The notes below the pieces were generated by a model. The model was not told the DNA's origin. It searched no databases and was given only the letters and a program-made list of their open reading frames with translations. Below are positions 34,811-44,588 of a DNA stretch of 64,000 nucleotides, piece by piece. The stretch spans positions 310,001-374,000 of the forward strand of contig UAVY01000004.1 in assembly GCA_900446925.1 (NCBI GenBank), read 5' to 3'. The position numbers and the translations under genes were made by a program. This DNA is from Citrobacter koseri (GTDB lineage Bacteria > Pseudomonadota > Gammaproteobacteria > Enterobacterales > Enterobacteriaceae). Numbering within the stretch: the stretch's first letter is position 1; each line of letters opens with the position of its first letter.

Positions 34811-36133
34811 TCAGAAAAAGGTCAAACCGATGACAAAAATGATCCCGGAGAAGAGCAGGGCGGTGATGCAGTAGCCCATAATGTCGCGTACCCCGAGTCC
34901 GGCGATTGCCAGGGCGGGCAGCGCCCAGAATGGCTGCGCCATATTCATCCACTGCTCACCGTAGGCGATCGCCATGACTGACTTGCCGAGGTCCGCCCCC
35001 AGCGCCTGAGCCGCAGGCATGACGAATGGTCCCTGGATAACCCAGTGGCCGCCGCCTGATGGCACGGCAAAGTTAATCAGCGCAGAGCTGAAAAAGGTCA
35101 TCACCGGGAAGGTGTCTTTGTTGGCGACGTTGATGAAGAATTCAGTGATAAGGCCACCGAGGCCGGAGTGTTCCATCATCAGTTGGATCCCGGCGTAGAA
35201 GGGGAACTGCACCAGAATACCGGCGGTACTGCGCGCTGCGGCGCTGATGGCGCGCATGTAGGCCATTGGCGTTTTGTGCAGCAGCAGACCGGCGATCATA
35301 AACATCAGATTGACGGTATTGATGGTGATGTTGAATCCCTTCTCGGCGAAGTAGAGCCCCAGATAAGCAATCCCTAATGCGCCAATGATCAGCGCGAGAA
35401 TGCGGCTCTCTTCCAGTTTTTCCGACGGTGGCGCGTCAGCCGGCAATTTCTTCTGAAAATCGGCTTCTTCCAGCAGCAGCTTCGGATCGATGCTGACCAC
35501 GTCGGAGGGTTTTGGCGTCATCATTCGGGTAATAAACGGCATCACCACGATGAGGCCGAGCGTGATGAAAATATTGAACCCGGTGAACAGGGTGTCGCTA
35601 ACCGGAATCAACCCCGCGACGTGTTCTACCGGGTTGCCTGGCGTTGCGGCCAGCAGGGGCATAGAGCCAGAGAAGCCGCCGCCCCAAGTGAGAAAACCGA
35701 TATAGGCGCAGGCGATAAGCAGCGGATAATCGGAACCCGGCACGCGACGGGCCACTTCACGGGCAAACATTGCGCCGACCACCAGACCAAAGCCCCAGTT
35801 GATCACGCAGGCGACCGAGCCAAAGAAGGTCACCAGCATGACGCCCTGGGCGGGCGTCTTAGCGGCTGAAGCGGCGGTACGCAGCAGGCTTTTAACCGGA
35901 CCGGAACTGGCCAGGGCGTGGCCCGTCACGATAATCAGCGCCATTTGCATACCGAAAGCCAGCAGGTTCCAGAAGCCGTCGCCCCAGAACCTCACCATAC
36001 TGACCGGCGTTTGCGGCGTCAGCCAGAGAGCGATCCCGAACGTCAGCAGGGTTAACAGCATTGCGAAGATCAGCGGATCAGGAAGCCAGCGGCTGACGAC
36101 CCGCGTCATAAAGCGTGAAATACGCCCAATCAT
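34811..36133 (-). CDS. atoE: Short-chain fatty acid transporter AtoE
   Basis: Intact 440-residue integral membrane protein with about ten hydrophobic stretches, such as VVGAMFAREVARRVPG, FNIFITLGLIVVMPFIT and ALINFAVPSGGGHWVIQGP. It matches the AtoE/CitM-like family that takes up acetoacetate, butyrate and similar acids. The start overlaps the atoA stop by four bases. Confidence 0.95.
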   Translation of the reverse strand: MIGRISRFMTRVVSRWLPDPLIFAMLLTLLTFGIALWLTPQTPVSMVRFWGDGFWNLLAFGMQMALIIVTGHALASSGPVKSLLRTAASAAKTPAQGVMLVTFFGSVACVINWGFGLVVGAMFAREVARRVPGSDYPLLIACAYIGFLTWGGGFSGSMPLLAATPGNPVEHVAGLIPVSDTLFTGFNIFITLGLIVVMPFITRMMTPKPSDVVSIDPKLLLEEADFQKKLPADAPPSEKLEESRILALIIGALGIAYLGLYFAEKGFNITINTVNLMFMIAGLLLHKTPMAYMRAISAAARSTAGILVQFPFYAGIQLMMEHSGLGGLITEFFINVANKDTFPVMTFFSSALINFAVPSGGGHWVIQGPFVMPAAQALGADLGKSVMAIAYGEQWMNMAQPFWALPALAIAGLGVRDIMGYCITALLFSGIIFVIGLTFF

Positions 36134-36780
36134 GCGTCACCTCTCTGAATGACCAGATCGGCCGCAACCTCAAAGTGCGCTTCAGTTTTTGCCCGCAGGG
36201 TTTCCAAATCACACCCTTCGGCGATTTCTGTCAGCCACATCTTGCCGTCGATAAAGCGAAATACAGCCAGTTCGGTAACCAGCATATGCACCGCGTGCTG
36301 GGCGGTGAGCGGCATGGTGCACTGGCGCAGAATTTTCGCCGAGCCGTCTTTCGCGCAATGTTCCATTGCAATGATCACTTTGCGCGCGCCGGTGACCAGA
36401 TCCATTGCGCCCCCCATGCCGGGAACCATTTTGCCGGGAACCACCCAGTTGGCGAGGTTTGCCTGCTCATCCACCTGTAGCCCGCCGAGTACGCAGGCGT
36501 CAACATGGCCCCCGCGAATCAATGCGAACGACATGGCGCTGTCGAACATTGCCGCGCCGGGCAAAATGCCGCAGGGTTGACCGCCAGCGTTCACCAGATC
36601 CGGGTGGGCCGTCGTGACCGGCCCCAGTCCCAGAAAGCCGTTCTCAGATTGCAGGGTGATGTGAATGTCATCCGGCAGGTAGTTTGCGACCATCGTCGGC
36701 AAACCAATTCCCAGGTTAACCACGTCGCCATCATGCAGCTCTTGCGCCACGCGGCGCGCAATACGTTGTTTAGCATCCAT
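36130..36780 (-). CDS. atoA: Acetate CoA-transferase subunit beta
   Basis: Intact 216-residue CoA-transferase subunit. The catalytic Glu lies in LQSENGFLGLGP (about residue 46). With AtoD it moves CoA from acetyl-CoA to acetoacetate or another short-chain acid. Start overlaps the atoD stop; its own stop overlaps atoE. Confidence 0.96.
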   Translation of the reverse strand: MDAKQRIARRVAQELHDGDVVNLGIGLPTMVANYLPDDIHITLQSENGFLGLGPVTTAHPDLVNAGGQPCGILPGAAMFDSAMSFALIRGGHVDACVLGGLQVDEQANLANWVVPGKMVPGMGGAMDLVTGARKVIIAMEHCAKDGSAKILRQCTMPLTAQHAVHMLVTELAVFRFIDGKMWLTEIAEGCDLETLRAKTEAHFEVAADLVIQRGDA

Positions 36781-37442
36781 TATTTGCTCTCCTGTGGAAT
36801 AACGATGTGGTCGATAACGGCGCCAGGGGTGACAATCTGGTCAGGCAGTAGCTCGCCTGTTTCAACCATTTCGTCAGGCTCAACCAGGGTGATGTCTGCG
36901 GCGAGAGCAATGAGGGGGTTAAAATTACGGGCACTGAGCTGGTAGGTCAGGTTGCCAAGCGGGTCGGCGCAGTGGGCGCGAATAAGCGCCAGATCTGCAC
37001 GCAGTGGACGCTCCAGCAACCAGGTTTTGCCATCGAGCTGAAGCGTTTGCTTTCCCTCTTCAACCACGGTGCCGACGCCTGTCGGGGTCAGAAAACCGCC
37101 CAGCCCGGCGCCGCCGCAGCGGATTTGTTCAATCAGGGTGCCTTGCGGAACCAGTTGAACCTCCATCTCTTTGGCAATCATTCGCCGACCCGTTTCCGGG
37201 TTGGTGCCGATATGGGAGGCGATGACCTTGCGCACCCGGCCATTTACAATAAGCGGGCCGATGCCGGTATCGACAAATGCGGTATCGTTGGCGATCAACG
37301 TCAGGTCCCTGACACCGGATTCAAGTAAGGCTTCAACAAGGCGGGGCGGGGTGCCTACCCCCATAAAACCGCCGACCATGATGGTCATGCCGTCACGAAA
37401 GAAGCCTGAGGCGTTCTGTAAGGTAATCAGTTTTGTTTTCAT
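36780..37442 (-). CDS. atoD: Acetate CoA-transferase subunit alpha
   Basis: Intact 220-residue partner of AtoA. CoA-transferase signature [20 protein letters not shown] near the N terminus, and [13 protein letters not shown] further on. I chose ATG at 37442 ([13 protein letters not shown]), which gives the E. coli length and has an AAGGGAAAC ribosome site. It is the first gene of the ato operon, downstream of a sigma-54 promoter. Confidence 0.96.
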   Translation of the reverse strand: MKTKLITLQNASGFFRDGMTIMVGGFMGVGTPPRLVEALLESGVRDLTLIANDTAFVDTGIGPLIVNGRVRKVIASHIGTNPETGRRMIAKEMEVQLVPQGTLIEQIRCGGAGLGGFLTPTGVGTVVEEGKQTLQLDGKTWLLERPLRADLALIRAHCADPLGNLTYQLSARNFNPLIALAADITLVEPDEMVETGELLPDQIVTPGAVIDHIVIPQESK

Positions 37443-37488
37443 TATGTTTCCCTTTTGCATACTCCATTTTGGGTACGCAAAAGGAATA

Positions 37489-37503
37489 GCAAGCGGGATG
37501 CCA
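37489..37503 (-). promoter_or_regulatory. Sigma-54 promoter of atoDAEB
   Basis: On the minus strand the sequence reads TGGCATCCCGCTTGC: GG and GC elements are ten bases apart as in the -24/-12 consensus. The expected start is about 35 bases upstream of the atoD ATG. AtoC is a sigma-54 activator, so the pairing is consistent. Confidence 0.88.
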
Positions 37504-37588
37504 GGATTAATAAACCGAAAAGAGAAGGGTTAACCTGATGAATATAAAAATTAATTTTCACGGAAGGGGGATGAGAGGGCGTGAGGCG

Positions 37589-37627
37589 CTATGCAGAATT
37601 TTGCGCACTGTGCAAAATTATGCATAG
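37589..37627 (-). promoter_or_regulatory. AtoC activator palindrome
   Basis: A 39-bp near-perfect dyad: left half begins CTATGCAGAATTTTGC and right half ends GCAAAATTATGCATAG. It lies about 110-150 bases upstream of the sigma-54 start, where the E. coli AtoC sites are found. It sits between atoC and atoD. Confidence 0.88.
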
Positions 37628-37639
37628 CAACTTCTGGTA

Positions 37640-39026
37640 TCAGAGGCCTGCCGGATCGATGCCGTACTCCTGCAATTTGTACATCAACGCGCGTCGGCTG
37701 ATGCCCAGCATTAACGCGGTGCGCGTGCGGTTTCCCTCCTGCTGCTCCAGAACTTCCATAATGATTCGGCGTTCTTCGCGTTTAATCTCTTCTTTCAGGT
37801 TCCGTTCACCGGGTTGGGCTGGTTTTATTCCGCTGGCGTGACTCACCGACTGGCGGAACTGGGTAGGGAGGTCTTCGGCAAAAATCACCGCCCCGGTGTT
37901 CATCACCACCGCGCGCTCAATCACATTGGATAATTCGCGGATATTACCGGGCCACGGCCAGGCGGTGAGGAGTGACATGGCGGAAGGGTCGATTTCAATA
38001 ATATCCCGCTGATTTTCTGAGCTGAATTTCTGCAAAAAGTGGTTGGCCAACAGGGGGATATCTTCCCGCCGCTCACGCAAAGGAGGAAGCGTCAGATGAA
38101 TCACATTCAGCCGATAAAACAGATCTTCACGGAAGGTGCCTTCTTTCACCATTTCCTGCAAATTCCGGTTGGTGGCGGCGACAATGCGGATATCAACCTG
38201 AATGGTTTGATGCCCGCCAATGCGTTCAAACTCCCTCTCCTGGGAGGATTCGCAGCAGCTTAGCCTGTAACACCAGCGGCATTTCGCCTATTTCGTCCAG
38301 CAGCAGCGTTCCCTGATGAGCGCGCTCAAACAGCCCCTGACGTCGCGTTTGTGCGCCGGTAAACGCCCCTTTTTCGTGGCCGAACAGTTCGCTTTCCAGC
38401 AGTGATTCCGGCAGCGCCGCACAGTTAATCTTGATGAAGGGGCCGTTTGCCCGGCGTGAGTTATAGTGAATGGCGCGGGCGATCAACTCTTTTCCTGTGC
38501 CGCTTTCGCCGCTAATGAGCACGTTGGCCTGGGAAAGCGCGATTTTCGCGGTATCTTTGCAGATATCCATCATCCCCGGACTGTTGGTCAGGATATGTCC
38601 CCATTGCCAGCTGGTGCTCAGCGCCTGATGCAGGCTGCGGATCTCCTGTTTCATAGCCTGGAGCTGCAAGGCCCGCTGAATCAATAAGTTAAGTTCATCG
38701 AGGTCGAACGGTTTAATCACATAATCAAATGCGCCGCTGCGCAGTGCTTCTACGGCGGTTTCCACTTCAGCGTAGGCTGTCATCAGAATAATGGGAACCC
38801 GTGGATGCTGTGCGCGCATCACTTTCAGCGCTTCAATGCCGTTCATCTCCGGCATGCGGATGTCCATCAGCACCACGTCGGGCGGCGTGTCGGCAAAATG
38901 TTGCAGCGCTGTCTGACCGTTACTGGCGCACTGGGTTTCATGCCCTTGCAGCGAAAACGCGGTGGCGAGCATACGGCGAACATTATCTTCGTCATCAACG
39001 ATGAGAATACGGTAGCGAGTTTTCAT
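37640..39026 (-). CDS. atoC: Sigma-54 response regulator AtoC
   Basis: Response regulator and enhancer-binding activator of the ato operon. The receiver has [17 protein letters not shown] (phospho-Asp about 55). The AAA+ domain has [16 protein letters not shown] (Walker A) and [11 protein letters not shown] (sigma-54 contact loop). The C-terminal Fis-type helix-turn-helix is [21 protein letters not shown]. One extra C near 38245 breaks the frame; corrected length is 461 residues. Its start overlaps the atoS stop by four bases. Confidence 0.95.
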
Positions 39027-40849
39027 TCTGACGAGGTTTCCTGCGGGTTAATCGGTAAAATAAGGGTAAAGGTCGCGCCGCATCCGGGCATACTGGTAAC
39101 GTATATGTCGCCCTGATGCGCATTGATGATGCGCTGACTTAACGCCAGCCCGAGGCCGGTTCCTGACGCTTTGGTGGTGAAGAACGGATCAAAGATTTTT
39201 TTCTGCAAAGCGACGTCAATACCGCAGCCATTATCTTCAATGGCGATCGCCAGATGCGTGGTCGTGTAGCGCCAGGTTCGGATACGAATTTCGCCGCGCG
39301 CGCCTATCGCCTGCACCGCGTTGATAAGCATGTTCAGGAGCACCTGTTTGAGCAGTTCGCGATCGGCGACGATCGTGGGCAATGCGGCGTTGAATTCCGT
39401 ATTGAAGTTAATTCGCGCCTGCACCCCGGAAGTCTGCACCAGGATCAACGCCTCCTCGATCAGCGTATTAATGGATACCTGCTGCCACTGACTTTGTCGC
39501 GGTCGGGAGAAGTCCAATAGTTGCTGGATGACTTTATTAATAGAATCAATTTCTTTCAGTACGACGGACAGGTACTCCTGATGGACAGGCAGATTGATTT
39601 GCTGGCGAATAATCTGCACATAACCCCGGATGGCGGTGAGCGGGTTGCGCACTTCATGCGCCACGCCTGCCATCAGTTCACCCAGCGTGGCGAGTCTCTC
39701 CGTTTGCGCCAGACGGCGCTGCGCCTCTTTACGGGCGGTTAAATCGGAAAACATCACCAGTGCGCCAATCAACTCACCGTCAGCGTTATGAATACGACTG
39801 GTGGTGACGCTGAGTTCAATTGTCCGGTCACGCGCGGGGAAGCTGACTTCCTGAGCCAGATGTTCGGTGCCGTTCTCCAGAGTGTCAAGCACAGGGCTGG
39901 AAAAATGAGGATCGGCGAACAGCGTTGAGTAGGGGCGCCCGGCCAGTTCATGCAGCGTATAACCCGTGATGGTCTCTGCGGCAGGATTCATCGTGGTGAC
40001 ATTACCTTGTCTGTCGATTGCGATAACCCCATCGGCGGCGTTCTCAATAATCAGATCGTTCAGCGTCTTAGTTTCCCGCAGTGTCTGCGCCAGAGCGTTG
40101 ACGCTGCGGCTGATTTGCCCCAGTTCACCGGGGAGATCGGGTAACTGGGCCGGCGTTTTCTGCGCAAGAGTAGGCAAGCCTTCAGTGATGATATCGATAT
40201 TGGCGCTCAGGCGGCGTGAGAAGAGAATGATCAGTAACAGGCTGCTGATAAGCCCCGCCGCCAGAACGGCAATAATACGAACATCCATTTTCCAGGCCTG
40301 TCGGCGAATATCTTCGGTCAACTCATTCGCCCAGATATAACCAATGACCTCGCCATGCCGCGCTATCGGAATCATTGAGTTGAGGATATCGCCGCGCACC
40401 TGCCGGCCTGAAAATACCACCGGGGCGTTGGTACTCATGACCTCCCGGCCAGGATGGTCGGGAGCGATAGTGACCCCGACGTTGTTTTGATACAGTGCCG
40501 AAGGGGCGTAGGTGATAATGGCGTCCAGCGCCTTATTGTAATAGCCCGCGCCAATTCCCGGAAACGCGCGGGTGATACGCTCAGTGACCGGTGATAACTG
40601 CGCATTCAGCGCGCGGATACGCTCATCGCGCGGCAGATTTTCCTGCTGGTTGAAGCTGTCGCCCAGCGCTTCATCGAGTAGATGCACGACAGCCGATAAT
40701 TTTTTCTCTTTTTCAGATAAGACCGCTGATCGGCCTTCGGTTTCTACGATATAACCAATAGAGAGCGTCGGCACGATGACCATCAGGATAGCCATCAGTA
40801 TCATTTGATTGCGTAAGCGTCGCGGGTAAAGCCGTCTCAGGTAGCGCAT
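39023..40849 (-). CDS. atoS: Sensor histidine kinase AtoS
   Basis: Intact membrane sensor kinase. It has an N-terminal helix ([20 protein letters not shown]), a periplasmic domain, a second helix ([20 protein letters not shown]), a HAMP-like linker and a PAS domain ([21 protein letters not shown]). The kinase core has H-box [18 protein letters not shown]-box and [13 protein letters not shown] chose ATG at 40849 ([15 protein letters not shown]) because it gives exactly 608 residues as in E. coli; an ATG 10 codons earlier is possible. It phosphorylates AtoC in response to acetoacetate. Confidence 0.94.
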   Translation of the reverse strand: MRYLRRLYPRRLRNQMILMAILMVIVPTLSIGYIVETEGRSAVLSEKEKKLSAVVHLLDEALGDSFNQQENLPRDERIRALNAQLSPVTERITRAFPGIGAGYYNKALDAIITYAPSALYQNNVGVTIAPDHPGREVMSTNAPVVFSGRQVRGDILNSMIPIARHGEVIGYIWANELTEDIRRQAWKMDVRIIAVLAAGLISSLLLIILFSRRLSANIDIITEGLPTLAQKTPAQLPDLPGELGQISRSVNALAQTLRETKTLNDLIIENAADGVIAIDRQGNVTTMNPAAETITGYTLHELAGRPYSTLFADPHFSSPVLDTLENGTEHLAQEVSFPARDRTIELSVTTSRIHNADGELIGALVMFSDLTARKEAQRRLAQTERLATLGELMAGVAHEVRNPLTAIRGYVQIIRQQINLPVHQEYLSVVLKEIDSINKVIQQLLDFSRPRQSQWQQVSINTLIEEALILVQTSGVQARINFNTEFNAALPTIVADRELLKQVLLNMLINAVQAIGARGEIRIRTWRYTTTHLAIAIEDNGCGIDVALQKKIFDPFFTTKASGTGLGLALSQRIINAHQGDIYVTSMPGCGATFTLILPINPQETSSE

Positions 40850-41017
40850 GCTGACATCCGTGTGGTCTTTATCAGGCAAACGCCGATTATCGGGGGTTGA
40901 GGCGCAGGTTTCTCAGCGGTATATCATATTCCCGCAAAGAGAGGGCATTGCGACGTCGGGCATTTACCGCTACCTTAACCACACTCTATTTATCGCCTGA
41001 GGCGGAGCTTCGCCCCT

Positions 41018-43866
41018 TTGAAATACCTTGCTTCCTTTCGTACAACCCTGAAAGTTTCGCGCTACCTGTTCAGAGCGTTGGCGTTACTGATCTGGCTGCT
41101 GATCGCTTTTGCTTCGGTGTTTTACATCGTCAATGCGCTGCATCAGAGAGAGTCTGAAATCCGTCAGGAATTCAATCTCAGTTCCGACCAGGCGCAGCGC
41201 TATATTCAGCGCACGTCTGACGTAATGAAAGAACTCAAATACATTGCCGAGAATCGCTTAACGGCGGAAAACGGCGTGATGTCCAGCCGGGCGCGCGACG
41301 ATAAAACCGTGGTGCCCAATTTTGAGCCGCTGTTTGCCGACTCCGACTGTGCGCCGATGGGGAATGCCTGGCGCGGGTCGCTGGAGTCGCTGGCCTGGTT
41401 TATGCGCTACTGGCGCGACAATTTTTCTGCGGCCTACGATCTGAATCGTGTTTTCCTGATTGGCAGCGACAATCTCTGTATGGCGAATTTCGGCCTGCGC
41501 GATATGCCGGTCGAACGTGATAATGCGCTGAAAACGCTGCATGAGCGCATTGTTAAGTACCGCAATGCCCCGCAGGAAGAGAGCGGGAATAACCTTTTCT
41601 GGATTAGCCAGGGGCCGCGCCCCGGCATCGGCTATTTTTATGCCCTGACGCCGGTTTATCTGGCCAACCGCTTGCAGGCGCTGCTGGGCGTCGAGCAGTC
41701 CATTCGGATGGAGAACTTTTTCACGCCGGGAAGTTTGCCTATGGGGGGTGACGATCCTCGATGAAAATGGTCATCCGCTGATTTCGCTGACCGGGCCGGA
41801 AAGCAACATCAGGCCGGAACCCCGCTGGATGCAGGAGCGCTCCCTGGTTTGGCTACACGCCAGGGTTCCGTGAGCTGGTTCTGAAGAAAAGTCTGCCGCC
41901 ATCGTCGCTCAGCATTGTCTACTCCGTACCGGTCGACCTGGTGCTGGAGCATATTCGAATGCTGATTCTGAATGCCATTCTGCTGAATGTGCTGGTGGGC
42001 GTCGCCTTGTTCACGCTGGCGCGTATGTATGAACGGCGTATCTTTATTCCGGCGGAAAGCGATGCTCAGCGGCTGGAAGAGCATGAGCAGTTTAACCGGA
42101 AAATCGTCGCTTCCGCGCCGGTGGGGATCTGCATCCTGCGCACCATTGACGGGGTCAATATTCTCAGTAATGAACTGGCGCATACCTACCTCAATATGCT
42201 CACCCATGAGGACCGGCAAAGGCTGACGCAAATTATCTGTGGTCAGCAGGTTAACTTCGTCGATGTGTTGACCAGCAACAATACCAATCTGCAAATCAGC
42301 TTTGTCCATTCGCGCTATCGTAATGAAAACGTGGCGATTTGCGTGCTGGTGGATGTGAGCGCGCGCGTCAAAATGGAAGAGTCGTTGCAGGAGATGGCGC
42401 AGGCGGCGGAGCAGGCGAGCCAGTCCAAATCAATGTTCCTTGCGACCGTGAGCCACGAGCTGCGCACGCTGCTGTACGGGATTATCGGTAACCTCGATCT
42501 GCTGCAAACCAAAGCGCTGCCGAAGGGGGTCGACAGGCTGGTTACGGCGATGAACAACTCCTCCAGCCTGCTGCTGAAAATCATCAGCGATATTCTCGAC
42601 TTCTCAAAAATCGAATCCGAGCAGTTGAAGATTGAACCGCGTGAGTTCTCGCCGCGTGAGGTGATGAACCATATTACGGCCAACTATTTACCGCTGGTGG
42701 TGAGAAAACAGCTTGGCCTGTACTGCTTTATTGAACCGGATGTACCGGTTGCGCTGAACGGCGACCCGATGCGTCTGCAACAGGTGATTTCTAACCTGCT
42801 GAGTAACGCCATCAAATTTACCGATACCGGTTGTATTGTGCTGCATGTGCAGTGTGATGGTGATTATCTCAGTATTCAGGTACGCGATACCGGCGTGGGG
42901 ATTCCGGCGAAAGAGGTTGTGCGTTTGTTCGATCCTTTCTTCCAGGTGGGAACCGGCGTGCAGCGTAATTTCCAGGGAACCGGCCTGGGGCTGGCGATTT
43001 GTGAAAAACTGATCAGCATGATGGATGGGGATATCTCCGTCGATTCAGAGCCCGGGATGGGCAGCCAGTTTACGTTACGCATTCCACTTTATGGCGCGCA
43101 GTACCCGCAGAAAAAAGGCGTCGAAGGGCTGGCTCAAACGCGTTGCTGGCTGGCGGTACGCAACGCGTCGCTGTGTCATTTTATTGAGTCCAGCCTGGCG
43201 CGAAGCGGTGTCGATGTGCTTCGTTACGAAGGGCAAAAACCGGCGCCGGAGGATGTTCTGATTACGGATGATGTGCTGGAGCTGGCATGGCAGGGGCGTG
43301 CGGCGGTTGTTTTCAGTCGCCGCCATATTGGTATTCCGCAGGAAAGAGCGCCGGGCGAGTGGGTACACAGCGTGGCGTCGCCGCATGAATTGCCTGCGCT
43401 GCTGGCGCGGATTTACAGTATTGAGCTTGATAACGACGCGCTTGCAACGGCGCTGCCTGCGCCGGATAAAACCGACGCGACGAATGACGACATGATGATC
43501 CTCGTGGTGGACGATCATCCGATCAACCGTCGTTTGCTAGCCGATCAGTTGGGATCGCTGGGGTATCAATGCAAGACCGCGAATGATGGTGTCGATGCGT
43601 TGAACGTGCTGAGTAAAAACCATATTGATATCGTGCTGAGCGACGTCAACATGCCGAATATGGACGGCTACCGCCTGACGCAGCGTATTCGCCAGCTAGG
43701 GTTGACGCTGCCGGTGGTCGGCGTCACGGCTAACGCGCTGGCGGAAGAGAAACAGCGTTGTCTGGAGTCCGGTATGGATAGCTGCCTGTCCAAGCCGGTG
43801 ACGTTAGATGTGCTTAAGCAGACGCTGGCGGTGTATGCGGAGCGGGTGAGAAAGACGCGGGCATAA
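41018..43866 (+). CDS. rcsC: Hybrid sensor kinase RcsC
   Basis: Envelope-stress phosphorelay kinase that feeds RcsD and RcsB. Order: N-terminal membrane helix, periplasmic sensor, second helix (AILLNVLVGVALFTLARM), PAS-like region, kinase and receiver. The phospho-His (residue 479) is in SHELRTLLYG, where the usual Pro is Leu. The receiver has VLSDVNMPNMDGYRL. The start is TTG at 41018, giving MKYLASFRTTLKVSR as in E. coli. Extra bases near 41747 (G) and 41848 (C) break the frame; corrected length is 948. rcsB lies convergent downstream. Confidence 0.94.
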
Positions 43867-43955
43867 AAAAGGCCGGATGGCGGTTTCGCCTTCTCCGGCC
43901 TACTGCAATCATCAACGTCGGCCTGATAAGCGCAACGCCATCAGGCACCTGACGT
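43866..43955. repeat. BIME between rcsC and rcsB
   Basis: Two REP units (GCCGGATGGCGGTTTCGCC and GCCTGATAAGCGCAACGCC with complements) lie between the convergent genes. Confidence 0.85.
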
Positions 43956-43959
43956 TTGA

Positions 43960-44572
43960 TCAGTCTTTGTCCGCCGGGCTCAGCGTGACGGAAGAGAGGT
44001 AATTCAGCAGCGCGATATCGTTTTCGACGCCCAGCTTCATCATCGCCGATTTTTTCTGGCTACTGATGGTCTTAATACTGCGGTTCAGTTTCTTGGCGAT
44101 TTCCGTCACCAGGAAACCTTCTGCGAACAGACGCAGGACTTCACTCTCTTTCGGGGACAGACGTTTGTCGCCATAACCGCCCGCGCTGATTTTCTCCAGC
44201 AGGCGGGAGACGCTTTCCGGGGTAAACTTCTTGCCCTTTTGCAGCGCGGCCAGCGCTTTAGGCAAGTCAGTCGGCGCGCCTTGTTTCAGCACAATCCCCT
44301 CAATGTCGAGATCCAGCACCGCGCTCAGAATTGCCGGGTTGTTGTTCATCGTCAGAACGATGATCGACAGGCTCGGGAAATGACGTTTAATGTATTTGAT
44401 GAGGGTAATCCCGTCACCGTATTTATCTCCCGGCATGGAGAGGTCGGTAATCAACACATGCGCATCTAATTTAGGCAGGTTGTTGATCAGTCTCGATTTG
44501 TTCAAGTGATTTGCGAATACCGAACAGTACAATCGGATGGTCATCGGCAATAATTACGTTCATATTGTTCAT
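43960..44572 (-). CDS. rcsB: Rcs response regulator RcsB, with a 38-bp internal gap
   Basis: LuxR-type regulator of capsule, flagella and division genes. The start is MNNMNVIIADDHPIVLFGIR. Then EQIE is followed directly by bases for LINNLPKLDAH. The family has about 13 more residues there (WVNVVGEFEDSTA). Span is 613 bp; adding 38 gives 651 bp, exactly 216 residues plus stop. The phospho-Asp region LITDLSMPGDKYGDGI and the HTH (LVTEIAKKLNRSIKTISSQK) are present but out of frame. As written, translation stops after about 33 residues. This differs from the single-base changes elsewhere. Confidence 0.9.
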
Positions 44573-44588
44573 GTATTGGGCTACCTTG

